Shown here piece by piece: positions 8,593-17,334 of a stretch of 64,000 nucleotides of DNA. The notes beneath the pieces were generated by a model, which saw only the letters and a list, made by a program, of their open reading frames with translations, did no database searches and was not told the origin of the DNA. Both the position numbers and the translations under genes were made by a program. The stretch is taken from contig NZ_JACYXC010000001.1 of assembly GCF_016031615.1 (NCBI RefSeq), positions 186,001 to 250,000 of the forward strand, written 5' to 3'. The stretch comes from Streptomyces pactum. GTDB lineage: Bacteria > Actinomycetota > Actinomycetes > Streptomycetales > Streptomycetaceae. Position 1 is the stretch's first letter. Each line of letters opens with the position of its first letter.

Positions 8593-9330
8593 TCACCGCC
8601 CGGGCCGCAGGGCGCGGTCCAGGAGGGGGAGCAGGCGGTCCCAGTGGTGCCGCAGTCCGTCCGGGTCGAAGGCGTCGGTGTCGGCCATGGTGAACCCGTG
8701 GACGGTGCCGGGGTAGATCTCGGAGGTGTAGGTGACCCCCGCGGCGTCCAGGTCCCGGTTGAGCCGGTCCAGGTCCTCGGACGTCAGGTCGCTCTCGGCG
8801 TGGCCGAAGTGGACCTGGGCCGAGATCCGGGTGAGGGCATCGGGCCCGTCCGCGCCCACCGGGGCGTGGAACGCGGCGACCGCGGCCACCTGTCCGGGGT
8901 GGGCCGCGGCGGTACGTACCGCCAGCAGGCCGCCGATGCAGTAGCCGGTCACCGCGACCGGTCCGGCGGCGACCTCCGGCCGGGTGGTGAGGAAGGTGAG
9001 CCAGGCATCGGCGTCGCGCCGTGCGTGGTCGGCGGTGTACGCCTCGATCAGCGGCATCAGCCGGGCCATCAGCGCGGGCCGGGCCTCCTCCCCGATGTGT
9101 CCGGGAAGGTCGACCACCGGCGCCGGGCCGTGCCGGTGGAGGAAGTTGGGGACGAGTACGTAGTACCCGTGGCCGGCCAGTTCGCGGGCCATCTCCCGCA
9201 GTACGGGCCGGATGCCGAAGCCGTCCGGGTACATCAGTACCCCGGGGTGCCGCTCGCCGTGGCCGGGGAAGGCGGCGAAGGCGTCGGCGTGGCCGTCCGC
9301 GGTGGGGATGCGCAGGGTCGTGGTGGGCAT
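8593..9330 (-). CDS. Dienelactone hydrolase-family alpha/beta hydrolase
   Basis: 245-residue cytoplasmic alpha/beta hydrolase. GYCIGG places a cysteine nucleophile at about residue 131, the DLH hallmark. An aspartate follows in HFGHAESD, and the catalytic histidine sits in GTVHGF near 205. Family members hydrolyse dienelactones in chlorocatechol breakdown or act as broad esterases; no catechol-pathway genes are nearby. The ATG at 9330 has GATGAGG just upstream, whereas the in-frame ATG at 9339 is too close to that site. Single gene. Confidence 0.92.
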   Translation of the reverse strand: MPTTTLRIPTADGHADAFAAFPGHGERHPGVLMYPDGFGIRPVLREMARELAGHGYYVLVPNFLHRHGPAPVVDLPGHIGEEARPALMARLMPLIEAYTADHARRDADAWLTFLTTRPEVAAGPVAVTGYCIGGLLAVRTAAAHPGQVAAVAAFHAPVGADGPDALTRISAQVHFGHAESDLTSEDLDRLNRDLDAAGVTYTSEIYPGTVHGFTMADTDAFDPDGLRHHWDRLLPLLDRALRPGR

Positions 9331-9664
9331 GAACCTCATCCTGTCGTGATTGATCCATCGGACGTGTGATCAGCACGACGGAGGCGGGGCCCGCGCGGCG
9401 GCGTGGGGCCGCCGGTCGGAGAGCGGGCACGCACCGGCCCGCGTGGCGCTCAGCGGAGCACCGGGTCACCTGTCCGTGTGTGGCGCGAGGCCGTCCCGGT
9501 CTTCATGACCGCACAGCGTAGCCCACCGGGCGGGTGCCCGCGCCGCCGCTCCGGTCCGGTGCCGGCGGTTCCGGGGGCCGTACGGCCACCCCGCGCCCTG
9601 GCGGCGGCCGGGCACGCTCCCGGTCCGTCCCGGGGGGCCTCGGCGCCGGGGAGCGGAAGGTCGG
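9331..9664. other. Intergenic spacer
   Basis: 334 bp between two minus-strand genes. It holds the promoter region of the hydrolase gene; no convincing additional gene, repeat or RNA was seen. Confidence 0.5.
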
Positions 9665-11053
9665 TCAGCGCGCCGCGGGGGTCCGGATGGCCAGGACGGC
9701 CATGTCGTCGTGGCCGTCGCTGGGGTGGTGGTCGGCGAGGAGGCGGACGAGGTCGTCCAGGGGCCGGGTGGCGTGGGCGGCCGCGAGGCCGGCGAGGACG
9801 GCGAGGCGGTCGTCGAGGGAGTGCCCGGGGTGTTCGACGAGACCGTCGGTGAAGAGCAGGACGGTGGTGCCCGCGGGCAGCGGGTGGGTGTGGTCGGGGC
9901 GGTGCACGTCGGGGTCGACCCCCAGGGGGATGCCGGGGTCGGCGTCCAGGTAGGTGGTGCGGCCGTCGGGACCGACGATCAGGGGCGGCAGGTGGCCGGC
10001 GGTGCTCCAGTGCAGGGTCCACCCCCCGGCGGCGGGTTCGATCCTGGCCAGGCACACGGTGGTGACGGGCAGGTCGGTGATGGCGTGCACCGCGCGGTCG
10101 AGCCGGGTCAGCACCGCACTGGGTGGGGTTCTCCGGTCGTACAGCAGGGCGCGGAGCATGTTGCGGGCCTGCGCCATCGCGGCGGCGGCGTGCAGGTCGT
10201 GGCCGACCACGTCACCGATGACCGCCGCGCACGCCTGGTCGGGCAGGACGGCGGCGTCGTACCAGTCGCCGCCGACGCCGGCCGGTTCGGCGGCGGTGCG
10301 GTAGACGGCGGCGCCGGAGAACGGGGCGAGGCGGGGCAGCGTGGGGAGCAGCAGTCGCTGGAACTGTTCGGCGCTGTCGCGCATGTATCCGAACAGGCGG
10401 GCGTTCTCGATGGCGATGCCCGCCGCTCCGGCGAGCGCGCGCACGATCTCCTCGTCGTTCTCGTCGAAGGGCCGGCCGTCGTGGCGCTCGGAGAGGTACA
10501 GGTCGCCGTAGATCTCACCGCGGACCGTGATCGCCACGCCCAGCAGGGTCCGCATGGGCGGATGGCCGGGCGGGAAGCCGACCGACGCGGGGTGGGAGGG
10601 GATGTCGTCCACCCGCAGCGGCTCGGGGTGGCGGATCAGGTGGCCGAGGACACCGCGCCCGTGGGGGAACTCGACGCCGGCGAGACCCGCCCGCTGTTCG
10701 TCGGAGAGGCCCGCGGTGATGAATTCCTCCAGGTGGTCACCGGAGGGAGCCAGGACGCCGAGCGCGCCGTAGCGGGCGCCGGCCAGGTCCATGGCGGTGG
10801 ACACGATGCGGTCCAGCACCGTGGGCAGATCCAGGTCACTGCCGATGGCCAGGACCGCCGACAGCAGCCCCTGGAGCCGGTCCTTCACCTCGGCCGGTGT
10901 GCCGAGCCGTCCGGCGATGCCCTCCGGCCTGTCGTCCGGACGCGGCCCCGGCCCGGACGGTCGCCCCGCGCCCGGCCCGTGCGCATGCCCCGCGCCCGGC
11001 CCGGGCGGACGCCCCGGGCCCGCCGGCCCGGCCGGGGCTTCGTCGGGGTTCAC
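9665..11053 (-). CDS. GAF-domain SpoIIE-type (PP2C) serine phosphatase
   Basis: 462 residues. A disordered Pro/Gly-rich N-terminus (1-50) is followed by a GAF sensor domain (~65-215, with LLGVAITVRGEIYGDLYL). A PP2C/SpoIIE phosphatase domain (~235-460) follows, with metal-binding GGDWYDA, GDVVGHDLHAAAAM, STAGHLPPL and LLFTDGLVE. Such Streptomyces proteins dephosphorylate anti-sigma-factor antagonists and so tune stress sigma factors; no partner is encoded nearby. The GTG at 11053 is preceded by GAGG about 7 bases away and is the last plausible start before low complexity. Cytoplasmic; ligand of the GAF domain unknown. Confidence 0.92.
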   Translation of the reverse strand: MNPDEAPAGPAGPGRPPGPGAGHAHGPGAGRPSGPGPRPDDRPEGIAGRLGTPAEVKDRLQGLLSAVLAIGSDLDLPTVLDRIVSTAMDLAGARYGALGVLAPSGDHLEEFITAGLSDEQRAGLAGVEFPHGRGVLGHLIRHPEPLRVDDIPSHPASVGFPPGHPPMRTLLGVAITVRGEIYGDLYLSERHDGRPFDENDEEIVRALAGAAGIAIENARLFGYMRDSAEQFQRLLLPTLPRLAPFSGAAVYRTAAEPAGVGGDWYDAAVLPDQACAAVIGDVVGHDLHAAAAMAQARNMLRALLYDRRTPPSAVLTRLDRAVHAITDLPVTTVCLARIEPAAGGWTLHWSTAGHLPPLIVGPDGRTTYLDADPGIPLGVDPDVHRPDHTHPLPAGTTVLLFTDGLVEHPGHSLDDRLAVLAGLAAAHATRPLDDLVRLLADHHPSDGHDDMAVLAIRTPAAR

Positions 11054-11223
11054 GGCGTCGCCTCGCTCATCACCGCCCACGGTAGGCGCGGGGTTGCCGG
11101 CGGTCGGGGAGCACACGCCGTCCGGCGGGGGCCGTGGCCCCGCAGGAGCACACGGCCCCGGCGCGGTGGTGCCGGGCGCGGCCCCGGCACGGCGCGGACC
11201 TGCCCGGTGGGCCGGCCGCCGGG

Positions 11224-11835
11224 TCAGGTGTTCCCGGCCGCGGGCCGGACGGGGTGGCGCAGGCCGACCAGCAGGCCGGTGATGAGGGTGACGGCGGCCA
11301 GGGCGGCGCCGGCCGGGGAGCCGGCGGGTTGGAGGATCCACGCCCAGGGCTGCGGCCGGCCGCTCGCCGTCCAGCCGGTCGCGGCGCACACCACGGGCAC
11401 GGCGGCGGGGCAGACGGAGGCGGCCCGGTGGCCGGGGAAGGGCGGCATGATCAGGGCCAGGCCCACGTAGGCGGCGATGTTCCGGCCCAGCAGCAGGGCG
11501 ATGTCATCGGCGAGGGCGGTGTGACCGAGCACGCCGAGACCGGCCCCGCCGGCGGCGAGGCCAGGGCGAGGGCGGTGTCCCGGGCGGGGAGGCGCCGGCA
11601 GGCGAGGCTCTCGGCGCGCGGGTCCCCGCGTCCCGTTCCGTGGAGCAGGACGACGGCCGGGAGCACGGTGATCAGGTGGCCGACGAGGAAGGTCCCGGAA
11701 GGTCCCGGACCGGCCGGTGAGGACGGGCACGGGCAGCCCGGCGTTCCCGGCCGCGAGGCCCACCGCGGTGACGGCCACCACGGTCGCCGCCAGGGCGGGC
11801 ACCGCGCGGACCTCGCACCACCAGATCCCCGGCAC
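11224..11835 (-). pseudogene. Integral membrane protein (ABC-permease-like) with two frameshifts
   Basis: Hydrophobic protein segments are spread over two frames. The N-terminus (11835 to ~11710) reads VPALAATVVAVTAVGLAAG. The middle (~11690-11560) reads TFLVGHLITVLPAVVLLHGTG in another frame. The C-terminus (~11560-11224) returns to the first frame with VLGHTALADDIALLLGRNIAAY and a final transmembrane segment. The first switch coincides with a direct 10-bp duplication, AAGGTCCCGG at 11689-11698 and 11699-11708; one copy would restore RSGTFLVGHL. The second switch, near 11560, needs a one-base gain. I do not recognise the family with certainty; it looks like a small Streptomyces ABC-type permease. 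Confidence 0.6.
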
Positions 11836-11965
11836 CTCCCGCCCACGGTGATGCGCCGGGACCCCTTCGTGCTCAGCGCCGTCGTCCCCCTCGTTCCGGA
11901 CGGTGGAGCCCGCCGGAGGCCGGCCCGCCGGGTGTGCGGGCCGGCCGCCGGCGGGCCGGGGCGGG

Positions 11966-12688
11966 TCAGCCGGTGGAGATCCAGCCGAGCTGGCCGCCGG
12001 ACGCCTGGCCCTCGCAGTTGGTCTGGTTGGACTCGAAGAACTCCCGGTGGCTGCCGACCAGGCACCGCATCAGCGGGAGCGTGCCCACGCCGGACGGCTG
12101 GTTCGGGTGGATCCAGCCCAGGCGGGTCACGTAGGTCTGGCCCTCGCAGTTGACGTCGGTGGACAGGAAGTTGTCCCTGCGCACGACGCAGTGGTACAGC
12201 GGCACAGTCCCCTCGCGCGGGGACATGTACACCTGCCCGAGACTGCCCTCGACGCGGTAGCCCGGCGGGACGTTCCACACGGTGCTGATGTGTTCGCCTT
12301 CCGATCCGATCAGCCGGTTGAGGCTGCGGGTCGGGGTGCCCGACACCGGGTCGCCCGAACAGGTGCCCTTGACCATGGCGTTGTAGTAGCTGCCGGTCAC
12401 GTGCTGCAGGACCGGCCCTTCGGTGATCCGGCACTGCGCGTTGCTGAACCCGAGTTCGGCGGCCTGCTGGAGGTAGTTGGCGACCGCGGCGCCGCCCGCG
12501 ATGTTCGCCGGGCCGCCTCCCAGGCCGGTGATGTTGACCACGACGGGTCCGACGTTGGCGGTGGCGGCCGGTGGTGCCGCGGGTGTGGCGACGGGGGCGG
12601 CGCCGGCCGGGGCGGTTGCCGACACGGCGGCGGCCACCCCGGCGGCCAGAGCGAGGAGTGTGGCGCGAAGTCGCGAGGTGCGGGGCAA
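11966..12688 (-). CDS. Secreted protein with tandem C-terminal repeats
   Basis: 240 residues with an N-terminal signal peptide (ATLLALAAGVAAAVSATAPAG, cleavage near GAA-AP). The C-terminal third has two tandem ~45-residue units, each with a pattern like PL-x-x-C ... F-x-S-x-x-x-N-C-E-G-Q ... LGWI (cysteines paired, LGWIHP and LGWIST). Similar repeats occur in bacterial and fungal secreted carbohydrate-associated proteins; the function here is unknown. The start is TTG at 12688 with AGGAG 7 bases upstream. Four or more cysteines suggest disulfides outside the cell. Single gene. Confidence 0.75.
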   Translation of the reverse strand: MPRTSRLRATLLALAAGVAAAVSATAPAGAAPVATPAAPPAATANVGPVVVNITGLGGGPANIAGGAAVANYLQQAAELGFSNAQCRITEGPVLQHVTGSYYNAMVKGTCSGDPVSGTPTRSLNRLIGSEGEHISTVWNVPPGYRVEGSLGQVYMSPREGTVPLYHCVVRRDNFLSTDVNCEGQTYVTRLGWIHPNQPSGVGTLPLMRCLVGSHREFFESNQTNCEGQASGGQLGWISTG

Positions 12689-12902
12689 GTCCGTACTCCT
12701 GGTCGTCGGCCACGGGCGCCCGGCGGGCGGCCGTGGGAAGAGCGACGGTGCGCACCGCCCGGCGGGCGATGCGTAGGCATTCCATCCGCTGAATACCTGT
12801 ATGCACCAGACCGTCTTCGGCCGATCGCGGGCCGGAAGTCACGGTCCCCGCCGCCCGGGAGGGGCGGGGCCGGCCGGTGGGGCTGCGGCGGGCCGCGGCC
12901 GT

Positions 12903-13712
12903 TCAGGGCGTGTCGTGCCGTGCCGGTGGGGCGGGCGCCGCGGCGGGGCCGGGCGTGGCCCGGTGCGGCTCCGGCGGGGGCGGGGTGAGGACGAGGTCGG
13001 CCCGGTTCCGGGTGGCCGCGACGAGGTCGGCGTTGCGCTGGTCGGTGCCCAGCGACCAGGCACGGGCCGCCTCCGGTGACCGGCCGTGGGCGACGTGGCG
13101 GCGGATCAGCCGGTCGATCCGGGTCTCCTCGTCGGGCGCGAGGTACCACGCCTCGTCCAGCAGCGGCCGGATCCGCGCCCAGGGTCCGTCGTCGAGCAGC
13201 AGGTAATTGCCCTCGGTGATGACGAGCGGCACCCGGGCCGGCACGGGGATCGCCCCGGCGACCGGTTCCTCGATCTCCCGGCGGAACTCCGGCGCGTACA
13301 CGCACTCGTCCACCGCCTCGCGCAGCCGGTGCAGCAGCGCCACGTATCCGGCGGCGTCGAAGGTGTCCGGTGCCCCTTTGCGGTCCTGGCGCCCCAGCCG
13401 TTCCAGTTCCGCGCCGGCCAGGTGGAAGCCGTCCATCGGTACGACGACGGCCTGCCCGGGGAGTGCCGCGGCGAGGCGCCGGGCGAGGGTGGACTTGCCC
13501 GAGCCCGGCGGTCCGGCGATGCCCAGGATCGCCCGCCGCCCCGGGACCACGAGCCGGCGGGCGCGGCGTACCGGATCCGCCGGGGTCCGGTCCCGCCCGA
13601 TGCCGCGGGGACGCCCGTCGCCGGGGGCCGGAATCGGGGCCAGGGCCGGGGGCCGGAATCGGGGCCGGTGGGGCTCGCGGTGTTCATGTGGCGGCTCCTG
13701 GATGGCACCCAT
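12903..13712 (-). CDS. Nucleoside/uridine kinase-like P-loop kinase
   Basis: Phosphoribulokinase/uridine kinase-family NTPase. Walker A GPPGSGKST (~residues 67-75), VPMDGFHLA (~91-99, substrate loop), ITEGNYLLLDD (~164-174) and a C-terminal RNADLVAATRNRADLVL. Family members phosphorylate nucleosides, pantothenate or sugars; the substrate is not predictable. The start is uncertain. An ATG at 13687 with AGGAG 8 bases upstream is out of frame because of a duplicated 25-bp element (13620-13669). The in-frame ATG at 13712 has no ribosome site and yields an odd Pro/Arg-rich N-terminus of ~50 residues. Confidence 0.85.
   Translation of the reverse strand: MGAIQEPPHEHREPHRPRFRPPALAPIPAPGDGRPRGIGRDRTPADPVRRARRLVVPGRRAILGIAGPPGSGKSTLARRLAAALPGQAVVVPMDGFHLAGAELERLGRQDRKGAPDTFDAAGYVALLHRLREAVDECVYAPEFRREIEEPVAGAIPVPARVPLVITEGNYLLLDDGPWARIRPLLDEAWYLAPDEETRIDRLIRRHVAHGRSPEAARAWSLGTDQRNADLVAATRNRADLVLTPPPPEPHRATPGPAAAPAPPARHDTP
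13620..13669. repeat. 25-bp tandem repeat inside the kinase 5' end
   Basis: Two adjacent 25-bp copies, 13620-13644 and 13645-13669, agree at the first 22 bases and differ only in the last three. As 25 is not a multiple of three, copy number changes the reading frame. With two copies the AGGAG-preceded ATG at 13687 is out of frame with the kinase; with three (or none) it would be in frame. Confidence 0.8.
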
Positions 13713-14190
13713 GGGGCGCTGCAGCGCTCGACGTCGTCCTCCCGCCGACGTTACCGCCCACCGTCCCGCTCACCGCCGTGGCCCTGCCTCCGGGGGCCGC
13801 CCGGTCACCGGAGGTGCCTACGGCGGGCGGCACCGCGCGGTGGCACCTGCCGACGCCGCCCGCCGGGTGCCGCGTCGCGGTGGTCCCCGTGGGCCGTCCC
13901 GCGCCCGGCCGACGGGCACCCGCCGCTGCCTGTCGTCCGGCATCCGGTGCGTCCGGCACTGCCCGTTGCCCGGCATCCGGTACCCGCGCCGCCGGCCCGC
14001 ACGCACGGCGGACGGCCGGAGCCGGTCCGCGGTGTGGAAAGTCTGATCGAACAGCGCACCACCGGGCGGCTGACCGGTCAGCATGTCACCGATCGACATG
14101 CCTGCCCGGCGGCGGGTGCGGGACGCCTCCGGCCGTCCGGCACCCACCCCCGGGCGCAGGCACCACCAGCACGCCGCCAAGGACATCACT
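13713..14190. other. Divergent intergenic region, kinase/benE
   Basis: Carries both promoters. A perfect inverted repeat lies at 14081-14101 (separate entry). The rest has short CCGGCATCCGGT repeats and no convincing coding sequence. Confidence 0.5.
14081..14101. promoter_or_regulatory. Perfect 7-bp inverted repeat upstream of benE
   Basis: GCATGTC (14081-14087) and GACATGC (14095-14101) pair perfectly around a 7-base spacer, about 90 bp before the GTG of the transporter. The size and spacing suit a dimeric repressor. No regulator gene is adjacent. Confidence 0.45.
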
Positions 14191-15492
14191 GTGAGCTTCG
14201 AGAGCAACGAACCCGGTACCACCCCCGGCTCCGGCCGCGCCGCCGCCGACCCGCCGCCGGCGGACACCGGCACGCCACCGGCCGGCACCGGCACATTCCC
14301 GGCCCACCGGGGGCTGCTGCGCGACCTCTCCCTCTCCGCGGTCCTGGCCGGGTTCGTGGCCGTGGTGGTCTCCTACTCCGGGCCGCTGCTCATCCTGCTG
14401 GCCGCCGCGTCGGCCGGGCACCTGGACCCGGACCGGACCGGTTCGTGGATCTGGGCGGTGTCGGTGGGCAGCGGTCTGACCTGTATCGGGCTGAGTCTGT
14501 GGACCAGGACTCCGGTGATCACCGCGTGGTCCACGCCGGGTGCCGCTCTGCTGGTGACCAGCCTCGGGGACTACCGGTACGCGGAGGCGGTGGGGGCGTT
14601 CGTGGTCACCGGAGTCGTGATCGCCCTGGTCGGGGCGGTGGGGGTGTTCGGGCGGCTCATGCGGCAGGTGCCGGCGGCGGTGGTCTCCGCGATGCTCGCC
14701 GGGATCCTGTTCTCGTTCGGGGCGGGGGCGTTCACGTCGTTGCGGACCGCGCCGTGGATCGCCGGGGCGGTGCTGGTCGCCTATCTGCTCGGCAAGCGGT
14801 GGCTGCCGCGCTACGCGGTTCTGGCCGCTCTGGCGGCGGGCGTGGTGGCGGCCGCCGCCACCTCCCGGATGGACGTCCGGTGGGGGAGCGTGGAACTGGC
14901 GCGGCCTGTGCTCACCGTGCCCGAGTTCTCGGTCGCCTCGCTCGTCGGGATAGCCGTTCCGCTGGTTCTGGCGACGCTGGCCTCGCAGAACGCTCCGGGC
15001 CTGGCGGTGCTCAGGGCGTCCGGGTACCGGCCCGACGACCGGCTGCTGATCGGCTCGACCGGGCTGGTCTCCACGGTGTTCGCGCCGTTCGGGTCCCATG
15101 CGGTCAACCTCGCGGCCATCACGGCGGCGATCTGCACCGGGCCCGAGGCTCACCGCGACCCGGGCCGCCGCTATGTGGCGGGGGTGGCGTGCGGGGCGTT
15201 CTACCTGCTCTTCGGGGCGTTCGGGACCACCCTGGTGCTGTTCTTCACGGGGCTGCCGAAGGAGTTGGTGGCCGCTGTCGCCGGTGTCGCCCTGTTCGGC
15301 GCGCTCGCCGGCGGGCTCGGCGGGGCGGTCGCCGAGGAGAAGGACCGGGAGGCCGCGCTCATCACCTTCCTGGCCACCGCGTCCGGGGTCACCCTCCTCG
15401 GCATCGGGTCGGCGTTCTGGGGGCTGGTCTTCGGGATGACGGCGCATCTGGTCCTCACCCGCCGCCGCGGTACCGCGTCCGGCCGGGGTTGA
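14191..15492 (+). CDS. benE: BenE-family benzoate:H+ symporter-like transporter
   Basis: 433-residue membrane protein with about 12 hydrophobic segments. LSAVLAGFVAVVVSYSGPLLI near the N-terminus and LPKELVAAVAGVALFGALAGGL near the C-terminus are characteristic of BenE. Family members import benzoate or related aromatic acids with protons. The GTG at 14191 has AAGGA 7 bases upstream; an in-frame ATG at 14083 would add a disordered leader across the operator. No benzoate-degradation genes are adjacent, so the substrate could differ. Monocistronic; probably regulated through the inverted repeat at 14081-14101. Confidence 0.88.
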   Translation: MSFESNEPGTTPGSGRAAADPPPADTGTPPAGTGTFPAHRGLLRDLSLSAVLAGFVAVVVSYSGPLLILLAAASAGHLDPDRTGSWIWAVSVGSGLTCIGLSLWTRTPVITAWSTPGAALLVTSLGDYRYAEAVGAFVVTGVVIALVGAVGVFGRLMRQVPAAVVSAMLAGILFSFGAGAFTSLRTAPWIAGAVLVAYLLGKRWLPRYAVLAALAAGVVAAAATSRMDVRWGSVELARPVLTVPEFSVASLVGIAVPLVLATLASQNAPGLAVLRASGYRPDDRLLIGSTGLVSTVFAPFGSHAVNLAAITAAICTGPEAHRDPGRRYVAGVACGAFYLLFGAFGTTLVLFFTGLPKELVAAVAGVALFGALAGGLGGAVAEEKDREAALITFLATASGVTLLGIGSAFWGLVFGMTAHLVLTRRRGTASGRG

Positions 15493-15957
15493 ACCGCGGC
15501 GCATCGGAGGCGTCGGGCATGCTCCGGCTCCACCGGTCCCTGGTGTTCGCGCGGCCCACCCGGGCCAGGGGCGGGGCGGGATGCCGGCGGCGGCCACTCC
15601 CCGGACGGCGGGGGCACGCTGCTCGATCCGGACCAGCCGCTTCAGCCGCTGGAACCGCCCCTCCCCGCCTCCTCCTTCGCAGGTGGCCGAACGGAACGGG
15701 GACCGGCTCGCCCGCCGCCCGCTGCCGGCCACCTCCGCGCGCCGGCCGCAGGTCCGGCTGCCGGGTCCGGCCGGTGACCACCGCCGCGGACCCGCCCCGC
15801 CCGGGGCCCGGCGGTGCGCGGACCGCCCCGCACAACTGGGGCGGGAAGGGTTCCGGTTCCCGGCCGGGCGGGCGGTCCGGCGTCGGCACCGGCGGCGTGG
15901 TCCGGCGGGAACACGGCCGGCAGCGGCAGAGCCCGGCGGCGAGGCGGACCTCGGCGG
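15493..15957. other. Intergenic spacer between convergent genes
   Basis: 465 bp of GC-rich sequence between the BenE-like transporter and the flavoprotein. Open frames here are compositionally driven. I see no domain, repeat or hairpin I can defend. Confidence 0.5.
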
Positions 15958-16500
15958 TCAGTCGTCGGACGGCTCTCGGTCCCCCTCGTGGGGCGGACTG
16001 TCGTCGTTGCCGCGCCGGATGGTGCGCAGCGGCGCGCCGGGACGCCAGACGGTGATCACCAGCTGCTCGCCCTCGACGGTGGTGCGGACGGCCTCGGTCA
16101 CCTCGGCGCGGAAGAGGTGGAAGGGCCCCGGCGGCACCTCGGCCTGCGTGGCGTACGCGGCGAGCGCCGCGGGGTCGGTCACCTCCACCGCCCGCCCGCT
16201 CACCCGGGCGTCCCCCTCCGCCATGTCGCTGCCGGGGCCGGGGTTGGCGTGCAGCGCGAACCGGGGGTCGCGGCGCAGGTCCAGCGCCTTGCGGGAGTTG
16301 GGCATCATGCCCAGCCACAGTTCGCCCTCGCGGAAGTCCGCCTCGATTCCGGTGACCCGGGGTGACCCGTCCCGGCGTACGGTGGCGAGCACATGGTGGC
16401 GGTACCGGCGGAAGCGGTCCTCGACGGCGGCGGCGAAGTCGGGCGCGGCGGCGCGGAACGCGGCCCAGCCGGCCGCGGACGTGGTCACGGAGTGCGTCAT
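15958..16500 (-). CDS. Pyridoxamine 5'-phosphate oxidase-family split-barrel protein
   Basis: 180 residues. The FMN/F420-binding split barrel is seen as HHVLATVRRDGSPRVTGIEADFREGELWLGMMPNSRKALDLRRDPRFALH, followed by VSGRAVEV. Such proteins bind a flavin or deazaflavin and reduce small molecules; true pyridoxamine-phosphate oxidase is longer. The start at 16500 gives the family N-terminus; in-frame ATGs at 16509 and 16530 are possible and none has a strong ribosome site. The charged C-terminal tail is disordered. Divergent from the histidine phosphatase. Confidence 0.87.
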   Translation of the reverse strand: MTHSVTTSAAGWAAFRAAAPDFAAAVEDRFRRYRHHVLATVRRDGSPRVTGIEADFREGELWLGMMPNSRKALDLRRDPRFALHANPGPGSDMAEGDARVSGRAVEVTDPAALAAYATQAEVPPGPFHLFRAEVTEAVRTTVEGEQLVITVWRPGAPLRTIRRGNDDSPPHEGDREPSDD

Positions 16501-16710
16501 ACGCCCCATGCTGACGCCGATACCCGACATCTGCTGTCCGGTTTCGTCGCGGATTCACGGTCCCGCCCGGGAGGCCCCGCGGCCCGGGACCGGGGGCCGG
16601 GCGCGGCGGCCGGGCGCGGGGACGCCTGCGGTCCGCCGGCGAAACCGGTCGGCGCGGGCCGGCGTCCTTCCACGAGTTCCGCACGATCCACTTCGCAGAA
16701 GGACGCGCCC

Positions 16711-17334
16711 ATGCCCCGTACGGCCGCCCGCTACCTCTACCTCACCCGTCACGGTGAGGCGTCGCCCGACGAGAGCGAGCTGACGGACGCGGGCCGCCGC
16801 CAGGCCGTGCTCCTGGGGGAACGGCTTCGCGGGGCGCCGCTGACGGCGATCCACCACGGCCCCCTCGCCCGTGCCGAGCAGACCGCCCGGCTGGTCGGTG
16901 CACAGCTCGACCACGTCCCCTGCCGTCGTTCCGCGGCGGCCGGCGACCACATTCCCTACGTGCCGGCACGTGCGGAGCTTCCGCCGGAGGCGGCCGACGC
17001 CTGGCTGGGGTTCCTGGACCGGTTCACGGCGGAGGAACGCGAGCGGGGCCCCGAGCTCGCGGCGGCGGCGCTCGCGACGTTCACCGGGCCCGTCGTCGGC
17101 GACGCACCACGGCACGAACTCCTCGTCACCCACAATTTCCTCGTCGGCTGGCTCGTCCGGGCCGCCCTGGACGCGCCGAAGTGGCGATGGCTGGGGATCA
17201 ACCACGCCAACGCGGCCCTGACCGTCATCCGCTACGCGCCCGACCGCCCACCGGCGGTCCTCCTCTTCAACGACACCGGTCACCTCCCCGCCGACCTCCG
17301 CTGGACCGGTCTTCCTCCGGAACTGCACGTCTGA
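16711..17334 (+). CDS. Histidine phosphatase-family protein
   Basis: 207-residue phosphoglycerate-mutase-like phosphatase. TRHGEAS at 12-18 holds the phospho-accepting histidine (14). SELTDAGRRQAVLLGERL and GPLARAEQTA follow, and HELLVTHNF provides the second catalytic histidine. The ATG at 16711 has AAGGA 8 bases upstream; the longer open frame from 16393 is non-family sequence. Substrate cannot be inferred, since the family ranges from sugar phosphates to regulatory phosphoproteins. Cytoplasmic, monocistronic, convergent with the TetR gene. Confidence 0.9.
   Translation: MPRTAARYLYLTRHGEASPDESELTDAGRRQAVLLGERLRGAPLTAIHHGPLARAEQTARLVGAQLDHVPCRRSAAAGDHIPYVPARAELPPEAADAWLGFLDRFTAEERERGPELAAAALATFTGPVVGDAPRHELLVTHNFLVGWLVRAALDAPKWRWLGINHANAALTVIRYAPDRPPAVLLFNDTGHLPADLRWTGLPPELHV

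Noticed and set aside
13086..16055. A 989-residue open frame on the plus strand across the kinase and BenE genes
   Set aside because: It spans an antisense gene, an intergenic region and a real gene in another frame; no continuous family-like sequence.
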